The position numbers and the translations under genes are program-made. Below, piece after piece: positions 52,450 through 60,977 of a stretch of DNA of 60,977 bases. The notes under the pieces were generated by a model. That model did no database searches. It worked only from the letters and a program-made list of their open reading frames with translations, and was not told the origin of the DNA. The stretch's first letter is position 1; the number at the start of each line of letters is the position of its first letter. Origin of the DNA: Clostridia bacterium (GTDB lineage Bacteria > Bacillota > Clostridia > Christensenellales > UBA1242). The DNA lies in NCBI GenBank assembly GCA_017478185.1, contig JAFVEA010000001.1:83090-144066 (forward strand). Reading direction: 5' to 3'.

Positions 52450-53631
52450 CTACTTTTTTAATTTCCCAACTTGTGCTTTTGTTATTGGAGAAATTTTTCT
52501 TAATTTTTTGATAACTTTTTGTAGTTCTTCAACAACAATGTCTAATTCTTCTTTTGTTGTTGATTTTGAAAGTGTGAATCTAACTCCACCTTTTACCAAA
52601 TCTTCCGCAAGCCCTAAAGCTTTTAAAACGTGAGAATCTTCAACTGATCCAGATGAACAAGCTGAACCAGTTGAAACGGCAATTCCTTGCATATCAAGCA
52701 TATACATAACACTTTCACCCTCAACCATTCCAAAAGAAAAGTTTATGTTGTTTGGAAGTCTTTGAATGGGATGACCGTTTAAAAATGCCATATCAATTTT
52801 TGATTGAACTTCTTTTATGAAATAATTTCTAAGAGAAGACATCTTTTTTGCATTGGCAATAATATCACGGCAAGCAATTTCAACAGCCTTTCCAAGCCCT
52901 ACGATTGCAGGAGTGTTTAATGTTCCCGCCCTCAAATTCTTTTCTTGCTCTCCACCAACCATAAATTTTTCTATGGCAACACCATTTCTTAAAAACAATG
53001 CTCCCACGCCTTTTGGCCCATAAATTTTGTGACCAGACAAACTTAAGGCATCAATTTTCATATCATTAACAGAAATGTTAACACTGCCTATTGCTTGAGT
53101 TGCATCGGTGTGGAAATAAACACCTTTTTCTCTTGCAATGTTTGCAATTGTTTGAATGTTTTGAATTGTTCCAATCTCATTGTTTGCAGACATAATTGAA
53201 ATTAAGGTTGTGTCTTTGTTGATGTTGTGCAAAAGCTGGTCAAGCCTTACAAGCCCATATTTGTCAACATCAAGATAAGTTACTTTGTAACCCTCTTTTT
53301 CTAGCTCTTCACAAGCTTTTAAAACGCTTTCGTGTTCAACTTTGCTTGTTATTATGTGCTTTCCTTTTTTGCTGTTTGCGTGAGCAATGCCCTTTATTGC
53401 CCAGTTGTTTGCTTCAGTTGCTCCACTTGTGAAATAAATTTCGCTAGGCAAACATCCAATTGCACTTGCTATTTTTTGTCTTGCTTGCTCAGTTGCGTCT
53501 TTTGCATCTCTTCCAAATGAATGAAGACTGCTTGCATTTCCATACACTGAATTAAAATATGGCATCATTTCAGTTAAAACTTCACTGTTTATTGCTGTTG
53601 TTGATGCGTTGTCTAAATATATCTTGTTCAT
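52450..53631 (-). CDS. iscS: Cysteine desulfurase IscS
   Basis: PLP enzyme providing persulfide sulfur for Fe-S clusters and tRNA thiolation. 393 residues. The PLP Lys lies in LSGHKIYGPKG near 203 and the catalytic Cys in STGSACSSGSVE near 325, the long loop of IscS/NifS class I enzymes. Promoter with TTGCTA, 17 bp, TAAAAT upstream. Followed by the degenerate IscU-like gene. No iscR is present in the window. Confidence 0.95.
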   Translation of the reverse strand: MNKIYLDNASTTAINSEVLTEMMPYFNSVYGNASSLHSFGRDAKDATEQARQKIASAIGCLPSEIYFTSGATEANNWAIKGIAHANSKKGKHIITSKVEHESVLKACEELEKEGYKVTYLDVDKYGLVRLDQLLHNINKDTTLISIMSANNEIGTIQNIQTIANIAREKGVYFHTDATQAIGSVNISVNDMKIDALSLSGHKIYGPKGVGALFLRNGVAIEKFMVGGEQEKNLRAGTLNTPAIVGLGKAVEIACRDIIANAKKMSSLRNYFIKEVQSKIDMAFLNGHPIQRLPNNINFSFGMVEGESVMYMLDMQGIAVSTGSACSSGSVEDSHVLKALGLAEDLVKGGVRFTLSKSTTKEELDIVVEELQKVIKKLRKISPITKAQVGKLKK

Positions 53632-53672
53632 TTTTTACCTCTTTTTTAATTTTTTCCTTTCATACACTTTTA

Positions 53673-53701
53673 ATTTTATCACAAAATCATAAATTTAGCA
53701 A
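53673..53701 (-). promoter_or_regulatory. Promoter of iscS
   Basis: On the minus strand TTGCTA (53701-53696), 17 bp, TAAAAT (53678-53673). Confidence 0.5.
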
Positions 53702-53845
53702 TACCAATTTTCAAAAAATTTAAGATTATAAGCATTTTTTATAAAATTATTCAAAACTTGCAAGCCAAAAACGCAAAAATAGGCATATGAATATAAAATT
53801 TGGATGACAAAGTTTTAAGCAAAAACATAAAAAATGCTTTGATAT

Positions 53846-53873
53846 AAAAAAACTTTATCAAAAAGATAAAGCT
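53846..53873 (-). terminator. Terminator after trxA
   Basis: CTTTATC and GATAAAG form a 7-bp stem with a 5-base loop; on the minus strand a T7 run follows. It ends the topA-to-trxA operon. Confidence 0.75.
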
Positions 53874-53880
53874 TTTTATG

Positions 53881-54198
53881 TTATTTTAACTCGCTTATAA
53901 TTTCTTTTAATTGCTCTTTTGATTTAAGCCCAATTTCTCTGCCATATTCTTCGCCGTCTTTAAAGAGCATTAGTGTTGGAACGCTCATAATTCCAAATTG
54001 TTGAGCAAGATTCATATTTTCGTCAATATCAACCTTTAAAATCTTTACATCTTTTTCTTCATCGGCAATATCTTCCAAAATTGGACCGAGCATTTTGCAA
54101 GGCCCACACCAAGTTGCAAAAAAGTCAACAATAACTGGTTGTTTGCTTTTTGTAACCTCTTTTTCAAAATCCTTTTCTTGAATGTGTTTTAATTCCAT
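53881..54198 (-). CDS. trxA: Thioredoxin
   Basis: Small dithiol reductase. 105 residues, standard length. FFATWCGPCKMLGPI near 27 has the WCGPC active site; the cis-proline motif SVPTLMLF lies near 72. It follows hisS by 3 bp and is the last gene of the topA-trmFO-hslV-hslU-hisS-trxA run. Confidence 0.96.
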   Translation of the reverse strand: MELKHIQEKDFEKEVTKSKQPVIVDFFATWCGPCKMLGPILEDIADEEKDVKILKVDIDENMNLAQQFGIMSVPTLMLFKDGEEYGREIGLKSKEQLKEIISELK

Positions 54199-54201
54199 AT
54201 A

Positions 54202-55449
54202 TTATTCCCCTTTTAAAAATTTTTCAATATCTTTTTCATTTACTTTGGTTTCAGTGCCTGATTCCAAATCTTTTAAGCTATAAACTTTTGTTTTTTGCTC
54301 TTCTTCACCAACAAAACATATATATTTTGCATTGATTTTTTCAGCATACTTAAAGTGTGATTTAAAACTGCGGTCAATTAAGTTGCAAACAACTTTTAAC
54401 CCTTTTTCTCGCAAATTTTTTGCAATAGCATAAACGCTTTCTGCCCCCAAGCTTCCAGCATTTGCAAAATAAACATCAATTTTTGGTTTTTTTGTTTCTG
54501 GCAAACTCATAACAATTCGGTCTAAGCCCATTCCAAAACCAACACAGCTAACCCTTTTCCCTCCAAGCTCTTCCACCAAGTTGTCATATCTTCCACCACC
54601 ACAAGCGGTGAGTTTTTTGCCAGTGCCAAGGGCATCTTCACAAACAAATTCAAACACGGTTTTGGTGTAATAATCAAGCCCACGAACAAGGTTTTTGTCT
54701 ATTATAAAGCTTATGTTGTTTTGCTCTAAAAGCTGTAAAACTTTTTGAAAGTGATTTTTGCAATCTTCACACAAAAAATCTTCAAGTTTTGGAGCTAGAG
54801 TTAAAAGCTCTTGGCATTTTTCATTTTTGCAATCAAGCATACGCATTGGGTTTGTTTTTGCTCTTCTTTGGCAATCTTCACAAAATTTTGAAGCGTTTTT
54901 ATCGGCAAATTCTTTTAATGCTTTGTTAAAATTTGGCTTACAGTTTGAGCAACCTATTGAATTTATGTGCAATATTAAGCTGTTTATGCCAATTTTGTTT
55001 AAAATAGACTTAGCTAAGTCGATGACTTCAAGTTCACCAAAAGGGGTGTCTATTCCAAAAGTTTCAGCACCAAACTGAGTGTGCTCTCTAAACCTGCCCG
55101 CCTGTGGGTTTTCGTATCTAAAATTATTCACAAAATAAAAATATTTTTGTGGGAGCATTTCGTTAACTAGGCCATTTTCTATAAAAGCTCTAACAACGCC
55201 AGCTGTTCCTTCTGGCCTTAATGACAAACTTCTGCCACCCTTATCTTTAAAGGTGTAAATTTCTTTGTTAACAATATCCGAACTTTCACCAACACTGCGC
55301 AAAAACAATTCTGTATGTTCAAAAGTTGGAATGCGTATTTCTTCATATCCAAACTTGTTTGCCTGATTTTTGGCAACATCTTCTATATATTGCCATTTAT
55401 AAATTGTATCTGGCAAAATATCTCTTGTTCCTTTTGGCTTTTGATACAT
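54202..55449 (-). CDS. hisS: Histidine-tRNA ligase
   Basis: Charges tRNA-His. 415 residues. Class II motifs: LRPEGTAGVVRAF near 77, the motif 2 loop AGRFREHTQFGAE near 117, the HisA motif LVRGLDYYTKTVFE near 258 and CGGGRYDNLVEELGG near 287. Anticodon-binding domain about 325-415. It has no visible T-box, unlike pheST. Located between hslU (9 bp) and trxA. Confidence 0.97.
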   Translation of the reverse strand: MYQKPKGTRDILPDTIYKWQYIEDVAKNQANKFGYEEIRIPTFEHTELFLRSVGESSDIVNKEIYTFKDKGGRSLSLRPEGTAGVVRAFIENGLVNEMLPQKYFYFVNNFRYENPQAGRFREHTQFGAETFGIDTPFGELEVIDLAKSILNKIGINSLILHINSIGCSNCKPNFNKALKEFADKNASKFCEDCQRRAKTNPMRMLDCKNEKCQELLTLAPKLEDFLCEDCKNHFQKVLQLLEQNNISFIIDKNLVRGLDYYTKTVFEFVCEDALGTGKKLTACGGGRYDNLVEELGGKRVSCVGFGMGLDRIVMSLPETKKPKIDVYFANAGSLGAESVYAIAKNLREKGLKVVCNLIDRSFKSHFKYAEKINAKYICFVGEEEQKTKVYSLKDLESGTETKVNEKDIEKFLKGE

Positions 55450-55458
55450 ATTTTCTCC

Positions 55459-56769
55459 TTATATAATGTATTTAGACAAATCATATTGTTTTATTGTTGG
55501 TGCCAAAACACGCATAACAAACTCTTTTGTTATCACAACATCAGTCATTGGGTGATTTCCGCTTGCTTCAAAAGAAATTTCTTCTAAAAGCGCTTCCAAA
55601 ATTGTGTAGAGCCTTCTTGCTCCAATGTTTTCATTGCTTTCGTTTTCTAGCTCTGCTATTCGTGCAATCTCTTCTAGGGCGTCATTTTCAAACTTTAGGT
55701 TTATGTTGTCCACTTTTAAAAGCTCGGTGTGTTGTTTTGTTATTGCATTTTTTGGTTGAGTTAATATCTTTAAAAAATCATCTTTTGTTAAGTTATTTAG
55801 TTCCACCCTAATTGGGAACCTTCCTTGAAGCTCTGGAATTAAATCTTCAACTTTTGCTATGTGAAAAGCCCCAGCCGCAATAAACAAAATAAAGTCTGTT
55901 CTGATTGTTCCATATTTTGTGCTAACTGTGCAACCTTCAACAAAAGGCAAAATATCTCTTTGCACCCCTTCTCTTGAAACATCTGGGCCATTACCTTTGC
56001 CGTTTGCTATGGCAATTTTGTCTATTTCGTCAATAAAGATAATTCCCTCTTGCTCTGCCCTTAAAATGCCTTCTTCGTTAACTGTGTCCATATCAATAAG
56101 TTTGTTACTTTCTTCTTGAACAATGTTTTTTCTGGCTGTTTTAACTTTGAGTTTTCTCATTTTTTTGCGTTTTGGCAAAAATCCGCTAAACATTTCTGTT
56201 AGGTTTGCATCTGGTGATGCCCCCATAATCTCTATAGACTTTGGAGCTTCAACAAGTTCCATTTCAATAATTTCTTCATCATATTTGCCGTCTTTTATTT
56301 CTTGAAGCAAAACTTCTTTATAATTTTCTGGTTCTTCACTTTTAACAAGCTTGCTTTTTGCATACATAATATCACAGATTTTTTTGTTTGCAATGTCATT
56401 TGCTTGGTTTTTAACTTGCTCAAACTTTTCTTCTTTCACGATGTGAACAGCGGTTTCAACCAAATCTCTTATCATGCTTTCGACATCTCTGCCAACATAT
56501 CCAACTTCGGTGTATTTTGTTGCTTCAACCTTAACAAAAGGGGCACGAACAAGTTTTGCAAGCCTTCTGGCTATCTCTGTTTTTCCAACCCCAGTTGGGC
56601 CTTGCATTAAAATGTTTTTTGGAGTTATTTCTTGCCTTAAATCTTCTGGAAGCTTGCTTCTTCTATAGCGATTTCTAAGAGCTACTGCAACTGCTTTTTT
56701 TGCTTTGTCTTGCCCAACAATATATTTATCTAATTCTGCTACAATTTCTTTTGGTGTTAGTTGTTCCAT
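55459..56769 (-). CDS. hslU: ATP-dependent protease ATPase subunit HslU (ClpY)
   Basis: AAA+ unfoldase that feeds HslV. 436 residues. Walker A GPTGVGKTEIARRL near 53, the pore-loop region KYTEVGYVGRDVE near 85, Walker B IIFIDEIDKIA near 243, the I-domain between about 105 and 235, and sensor regions near the end (NIGARRLYT). One base separates it from hslV. Confidence 0.97.
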   Translation of the reverse strand: MEQLTPKEIVAELDKYIVGQDKAKKAVAVALRNRYRRSKLPEDLRQEITPKNILMQGPTGVGKTEIARRLAKLVRAPFVKVEATKYTEVGYVGRDVESMIRDLVETAVHIVKEEKFEQVKNQANDIANKKICDIMYAKSKLVKSEEPENYKEVLLQEIKDGKYDEEIIEMELVEAPKSIEIMGASPDANLTEMFSGFLPKRKKMRKLKVKTARKNIVQEESNKLIDMDTVNEEGILRAEQEGIIFIDEIDKIAIANGKGNGPDVSREGVQRDILPFVEGCTVSTKYGTIRTDFILFIAAGAFHIAKVEDLIPELQGRFPIRVELNNLTKDDFLKILTQPKNAITKQHTELLKVDNINLKFENDALEEIARIAELENESNENIGARRLYTILEALLEEISFEASGNHPMTDVVITKEFVMRVLAPTIKQYDLSKYII

Positions 56770-56770
56770 A

Positions 56771-57310
56771 TCACTCTACCTCCTCAATGTTTAAGTGGTC
56801 ATTTGTGTAAATGCAATATTGACTTGCAATTAACAAACTTTTTTTAACAATCTCTTTTGCTGGCAAATCGGTGTTTTCTAAAAGTGCTTTGGCTGCCCCA
56901 AGTGCAAAAACGCTTCCTGAACCTATTGATATAAAATCTTCTGTTGGCTCAACAACATTTCCATCTCCCATAACAAGATAAAGCTTATCTTTGTTTGCAA
57001 TAAGAAGGCTTGCTTCCACTCTTCTTACTGGAGAATCAACATTTTGCCATTCTTTTGCAATCTCAACAACTGCTCTTTCTAAGTTGCCTGAATATTTTTG
57101 AAGGTTGCCTTCAATTTTTCTGAACATTGCAAAAGCATCAGAAACAGTTCCCGCAAAACCCACAATAACTTTGTCATCATAAATTTTTCTAACTTTTAGA
57201 ACTGAATCTTTGAGTATCATATTCCCCATTGTTGCTTGGCTATCTCCACCAATGGCGGTTTTGCCGTTTCTTTTCACTCCAACTATTGTTGTTCCTATTA
57301 ACTTATCCAT
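56771..57310 (-). CDS. hslV: ATP-dependent protease peptidase subunit HslV (ClpQ)
   Basis: Proteasome-like peptidase. 179 residues. A short propeptide (MDKLIG) precedes TTIVGVKRNGKTAIGGDSQAT, split here as TTIVGVKR and NGKTAIGGDSQAT; the Thr exposed after processing would be the nucleophile. The start overlaps trmFO by 13 bp. The xerC/codV gene usually found between trmFO and hslV in Bacillus is absent, and there is no codY after hslU. Confidence 0.94.
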   Translation of the reverse strand: MDKLIGTTIVGVKRNGKTAIGGDSQATMGNMILKDSVLKVRKIYDDKVIVGFAGTVSDAFAMFRKIEGNLQKYSGNLERAVVEIAKEWQNVDSPVRRVEASLLIANKDKLYLVMGDGNVVEPTEDFISIGSGSVFALGAAKALLENTDLPAKEIVKKSLLIASQYCIYTNDHLNIEEVE

Positions 57311-58590
57311 ACCTTTTTAAACTCCTTTATTTCGGTTAAAGCCCTTTTAACCATTTCTTGTTTTTTAACACTTTTGGGTGCATCAATTGGAGCAATCAAA
57401 CCCCAATTTATGTGCATAGGCTGAAAATTATGTTCACTTGCGCTAACAAGATAATTGCAAAGAGCACCCAAAGCAGTGTTTATGCTTAGCCTATTTTTTT
57501 GCATTATACCCATATATTGTAACATAAAAATTGAACAAAGTAAACCAGATGCAACACTTTCTACATAACCTTCAACCCCACTAAGTTGCCCTGCAATGAA
57601 AATATTTGGGTGATTTTTCAAACTAAATGTCGAAGTTAAAAATTTTGGAGCGTTTATGAAGCTGTTTCTGTGCATTGCTCCATATCTCAAAAATTTAACA
57701 TTTTTTAGGGCTGGAACAAGCGAAAACACTCTTTTTTGCTCTGGATATGTTAAATTTGTTTGAAAACCAACCATATTATACATTGTTCCCAATTCGTTTT
57801 CTTTTCTTAACTGCAAAATGGCAAAAGGCATTTCATTTTTGTCTTTTTGTTTAAATGGTTTCATTGGCCCACATCTTAAAACATCAAAATCTCGTTTTGC
57901 CATAACTTCAACAGGCAAACAACCCTCAAAGTTTTTTTCTTGCTCAAAATCTTTTAATTTAACTCGCTCTGCTTTTGTTAGTTCTTGCCAAAAATTTGTG
58001 TATTCTTCTTTTGTTAAAGGGCAATTTATATAATCTTTTGAATCGGGATTAAACCTATCACCCAAAAAAGCCTTGCTAATATCAACGCTTTCATAATCAA
58101 CAATTGGAGCTAGTGCATCATAAAAATATAACTGCTCTCCAGTTATTTTTTCTATTTCTTTTGCTAAACTGTCACTGGTTAGTGGCCCAGTGGCTATTAT
58201 TGTGGGCTTTGTTAAATCTATTTTTGTTACTTCTTTGTTTATGATTTCTATGTTCTTATTGTTTTTAAGTTTGTTTGTAACATCTTCAGAAAATTTTAAC
58301 CTATCAACCGCCAAGGCATCTCCAGCTGAAACAGCACAAGCTTTGGCACTTTTTAAAACTTCACTATCCAAAACCATCAACTCTTCTTTAAGTAGGCCCG
58401 TTGCAAAATCAAGTGAAGTGTTTTTAAAAGTGTTTGAACAAACAAGCTCACAAAAATTTGTGTTGTGGTGCGCCGGTGACATTTTTTGAGGCTTCATTTC
58501 ATAAAGCTTCACTTTTATGCCGTGTTTGGCTAGGCTTAAGGCACATTCACTGCCAGCTAAGCCCGCACCAATAACTATAACTTCTTCCAA
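57298..58590 (-). CDS. trmFO: tRNA (uracil-54) methyltransferase TrmFO
   Basis: Folate- and FAD-dependent enzyme that methylates U54 of the T loop. 430 residues. FAD motif VIGAGLAGSECALSLA near 6, the family stretch HNTNFCELVCSNTFKN near 44, and the second nucleotide region IATGPLTSD near 130. It follows topA by 12 bp, the normal Firmicutes order. Confidence 0.96.
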   Translation of the reverse strand: MEEVIVIGAGLAGSECALSLAKHGIKVKLYEMKPQKMSPAHHNTNFCELVCSNTFKNTSLDFATGLLKEELMVLDSEVLKSAKACAVSAGDALAVDRLKFSEDVTNKLKNNKNIEIINKEVTKIDLTKPTIIATGPLTSDSLAKEIEKITGEQLYFYDALAPIVDYESVDISKAFLGDRFNPDSKDYINCPLTKEEYTNFWQELTKAERVKLKDFEQEKNFEGCLPVEVMAKRDFDVLRCGPMKPFKQKDKNEMPFAILQLRKENELGTMYNMVGFQTNLTYPEQKRVFSLVPALKNVKFLRYGAMHRNSFINAPKFLTSTFSLKNHPNIFIAGQLSGVEGYVESVASGLLCSIFMLQYMGIMQKNRLSINTALGALCNYLVSASEHNFQPMHINWGLIAPIDAPKSVKKQEMVKRALTEIKEFKKVWIS

Positions 58591-58602
58591 TCTATTATTC
58601 CT

Positions 58603-60681
58603 CTATTCTGCTTTCTTTTCATATTCATAATAATCACAGCTTTGATTATGGCAATATGTTCTGCCACCTTTTTTAAGCAAAATATCATTGCATTTTGGGC
58701 AAGTTCTGTTGGTTGGCTTATCCCACGCAACAAAGTCACAATCAGGATATCCACTGCAACCATAAAACTTTTTGCCAGCGTGGCTGGTTTTTTCTAAGAT
58801 ATCTTTGTGGCACTTTGGGCAAACCCCAACTTTTATTTCTATGCTTTTTATGTTTTTGCAATTAGGAAAGTTTGGACAAGCCAAAAATTTGCCATATTGC
58901 CCAACTCTTACCACCATTTTTGCGCCACATTTGTCACAAACAACATCGCTAACTTCAACCGGCCTTTCAACTTTATCTTTTGAACCACTTGCTTTTTCAA
59001 GCTCAATTTTAAAATCTTTATAAAAATCCTCAATAACTTTATGCCATTCTTCTTTTCCGGTTGAAATTTCATCCAAGGTGTCTTCCATTTTTGCGGTGAA
59101 AGTTATGTCCATAATATCTGGAAAATGCTTTTTTAAAGTGTCACAAACAACAAAACCAAGTTCGGTTGGCTTTATTTGTTTTCCGTCTTTTTCAGTGTAT
59201 TCCCTTCTCTCTAGCGTTGTTATTGTTGGAACATAAGTTGCTGGCCTTCCTATGCCTTTTTCTTCCATAACTTTTACAAGGCTTGCTTCTGTGTAGCGAG
59301 CTGGAGGCTTGGTGAATTTTTGCTCTGTTTTAATCTCGTGGCAATTTAAAATTTCGCCTTCTGTTAGCTCTGGAAGCAGTTTTTGCTCTGTTTCATCATC
59401 TTTTTCTTTTGATTGATATTCTTGATAAACTTTTGTGTAACCGTCAAAAATTGGTGTTCTTCCGCTGGCCTTAAATGTGTAGGCACCCGCATCAATATCA
59501 ATGCTCACGCTGTTATAAGTTGCTGGAACCATTTGGCTTGCTAAAAATCGTTCATAAATAAGCTTATATAATTTGTATAAATTGTTTTCAACTTGCCCTT
59601 TAACAACTTCTGGAGTTATTTCAAGATGAATTGGCCTTATTGCCTCGTGGGCATCTTGAGCAGATTGTTTAGTTTTAAAAATGTTTGGCTTTTCTGGAAC
59701 ATAATTTTTGCCATATTTTTCTGTTATAAAAGTTTTTGCTATTTCTTGCATTTGAGGTGAAACACGAACAGAGTCTGTTCTTATATAAGTTATAAGAGCA
59801 GTTTTGCCCTCGCCCTTTATTTCAACTCCTTCATAAAGATTTTGCGCTGCACTGCTTGTTTGCTTTAGGCTCATATTAAGTTTGTTTAAAGCATCTTGTT
59901 GCATTGTGCTTGTTATGTATGGAGCTGGCGGATTTGATTTTGTTATGCTTCTTTTGATTGCCGAAACTTTGAAGTCTTTCCCTTTTATGGCATCTAAAAC
60001 TTCGTCTTTTTGTTTTTCACTTTCAACTTTTATTTTTTTGCCATCTTTGTTTGTGAGAGTGGCATTAAAAATTGTGCTATCATTTTGTTTTGATAATTTT
60101 GCCACAATTTGCCAATATTCTTCTGGCTTAAAATTTTGTATTTCTCTTTCTCTGTCAACAACAAGCTCAAGAGTTACAGACTGCACTCTTCCTGCGCTTA
60201 ACTTGGGCTGTATTTTTTTGCTAATTATTGGTGAAACCTTATAACCAACAAGCCTATCTAAAACTCGCCTTGCTTGCTGAGCGTCAACCAAATTGATGTC
60301 TATTGCTCTTGGTTTTTCTAAGGCTTTTGTTATTGCATTTTTTGAAATTTCGTTAAATTCTATTCTTATGTTGTCACTGTTATTTAACCCCAAAATGTGA
60401 GCAATATGCCAGCTTATTGCTTCCCCCTCGCGGTCAGGGTCAGTTGCAAGATAAACTTTTTCTGACTTTTTTGCCTTTTCTTTTAGGTTTGCAACAATTG
60501 TTTTTTTGTCTGGCATCAACTCATATTTTGGTTCAAAATGATTTTCCATATCAATTGCAAGGCTTTTAACTGGCAAATCCCTAACATGCCCTTTTGTTGC
60601 AAAAACCTCATAATCTGACCCTAAATATTTTTGTATGGTTTCTCGCTTTCCGATTCCTTCAATAACAACTAACTTACTCAT
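58603..60681 (-). CDS. topA: DNA topoisomerase I
   Basis: Relaxes negative supercoils. 692 residues. TOPRIM domain at the N-terminus (VVIEGIGKRETIQKYLG near 5, ATDPDREGEAISWH near 78), the catalytic Tyr in TYIRTDSVR near 300, and three C-terminal C4 zinc ribbons (CDKC...CPNFPNC, CPKC...CSGYPDC, CPKC...CHNQSC). The residue before the TOPRIM Glu is EGIGKRE, where most TopA have ESPxKA, a small variation. Head of the topA-trmFO-hslV-hslU-hisS-trxA run. Confidence 0.97.
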   Translation of the reverse strand: MSKLVVIEGIGKRETIQKYLGSDYEVFATKGHVRDLPVKSLAIDMENHFEPKYELMPDKKTIVANLKEKAKKSEKVYLATDPDREGEAISWHIAHILGLNNSDNIRIEFNEISKNAITKALEKPRAIDINLVDAQQARRVLDRLVGYKVSPIISKKIQPKLSAGRVQSVTLELVVDREREIQNFKPEEYWQIVAKLSKQNDSTIFNATLTNKDGKKIKVESEKQKDEVLDAIKGKDFKVSAIKRSITKSNPPAPYITSTMQQDALNKLNMSLKQTSSAAQNLYEGVEIKGEGKTALITYIRTDSVRVSPQMQEIAKTFITEKYGKNYVPEKPNIFKTKQSAQDAHEAIRPIHLEITPEVVKGQVENNLYKLYKLIYERFLASQMVPATYNSVSIDIDAGAYTFKASGRTPIFDGYTKVYQEYQSKEKDDETEQKLLPELTEGEILNCHEIKTEQKFTKPPARYTEASLVKVMEEKGIGRPATYVPTITTLERREYTEKDGKQIKPTELGFVVCDTLKKHFPDIMDITFTAKMEDTLDEISTGKEEWHKVIEDFYKDFKIELEKASGSKDKVERPVEVSDVVCDKCGAKMVVRVGQYGKFLACPNFPNCKNIKSIEIKVGVCPKCHKDILEKTSHAGKKFYGCSGYPDCDFVAWDKPTNRTCPKCNDILLKKGGRTYCHNQSCDYYEYEKKAE

Positions 60682-60734
60682 TTTACCTCCAGATTTTTGG
60701 ATAATATATTAGATTTTTTTATCTTAAGCTTTTC

Positions 60735-60977
60735 TAACTCTTTCTTGCGTAGTAGTTTCCTGCTAGTTTTATTATTAAACCACGAATTTCGCATCTTGGT
60801 GTGGATGCTGAATTCGTGTGGTTTGCGCCTCTAGCATTGCCTCCAAGTTTGTTTAACTCTTTCTTGCGTAGTAGTTTCCTGCTAGTTTTATTATTAAACC
60901 ACGAATTTCGCATCTTGGTGTGGATGCTGAATTCGTGTGGTTTGCGCCTCTAGCATTGCCTCCAAGTTTGTTTAACT
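60735..60977. repeat. Exact 119-bp tandem repeat running off the window
   Basis: Copy 1 (60735-60853) and copy 2 (60854-60972) are identical, and a third begins at 60973. Each unit contains a long imperfect hairpin from AAACCACGAATT to GATGC...GTGTGGTTT (60777-60824 in copy 1), and TTTCTTGCGTAGTAGTTTCC before it. G+C is higher than in surrounding intergenic DNA. No coding frame is credible. It lies upstream of topA and fills most of the last 296 bases. Confidence 0.85.

Noticed and set aside
1..60977. Reassignment of TGA to tryptophan, as in some AT-rich Firmicutes
   Set aside because: Several genes (mutL, the PBP, the VTT protein) end in TGA at the expected family length, and tryptophan is coded by TGG.

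Overview
The window is a very AT-rich stretch (roughly 30% G+C by eye) of a Gram-positive, spore-forming bacterium, most likely an uncultured low-GC Firmicute of the Clostridia type. The signs are spore genes (spoVAC-spoVAD-spoVAEb, yunB), a phenylalanine T-box, the Firmicutes-type translation cluster (rpsB-tsf ... nusA-ylxR-L7Ae-infB-rbfA-truB), a Bacillus-type SOS box in front of lexA and perfect sigma-A style promoters. TGA is used as a stop, so the code is standard. The left edge cuts recA. The right edge runs into an exact 119-bp tandem repeat.

Layout. 1-4.2 kb: recA (5' end missing), rny, a HAD protein, a small membrane protein, rnhA, tRNA-Trp. 4.3-10 kb: an ABC exporter, a VTT/DedA membrane protein, an intergenic block of dispersed repeats, and a PadR regulator fused to a membrane domain. 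10.1-13.6 kb: the most unusual part, a 2.4-kb segment bounded by exact 35-bp inverted repeats. It carries one YgjP-like metallopeptidase gene and about 1.5 kb without genes, which holds a second nested 31-bp inverted repeat pair and a perfect 11-6-11 palindrome. A complete tyrosine recombinase gene starts just outside the right repeat. 13.7-25.1 kb: lexA, then miaB-mutS-mutL-miaA, a class A PBP, and an AbrB-controlled ABC exporter. 25.3-31.3 kb: T-box, pheS-pheT, a cysteine desulfurase and thiI. 31.3-36.1 kb: yunB and spoVA genes, an Asn-rich exported protein, an endonuclease IV-like protein. 36.1-49.8 kb: the translation and envelope cluster, all on the minus strand. 49.8-60.7 kb: DUF1292 and ruvX, an orphan gene, a small membrane protein, iscS with a degenerate iscU-like gene, and topA-trmFO-hslV-hslU-hisS-trxA.

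How the genes fit together. Most of the window is core information processing: DNA repair and SOS (recA, lexA, mutS, mutL, nfo-like, ruvX), tRNA modification and sulfur delivery (miaA, miaB, thiI with its own desulfurase, trmFO, iscS), RNA decay (rny, nrnA, rnhA), translation, and envelope building (uppS, cdsA, rseP, PBP). Compared with the classical Firmicutes order, the large cluster lacks pyrH, dxr, proS and rimP. At the polC position it holds only a 509-aa protein with the PolC N-terminal, OB and proofreading exonuclease parts and no PHP or polymerase domain.

The best candidates for undescribed biology are the recombinase with its inverted repeats and 11-6-11 site (a possible DNA inversion switch or mobile cassette), the exonuclease-only PolC remnant, the IscU-like protein that has lost two of three ligand cysteines, and the membrane-anchored PadR protein.
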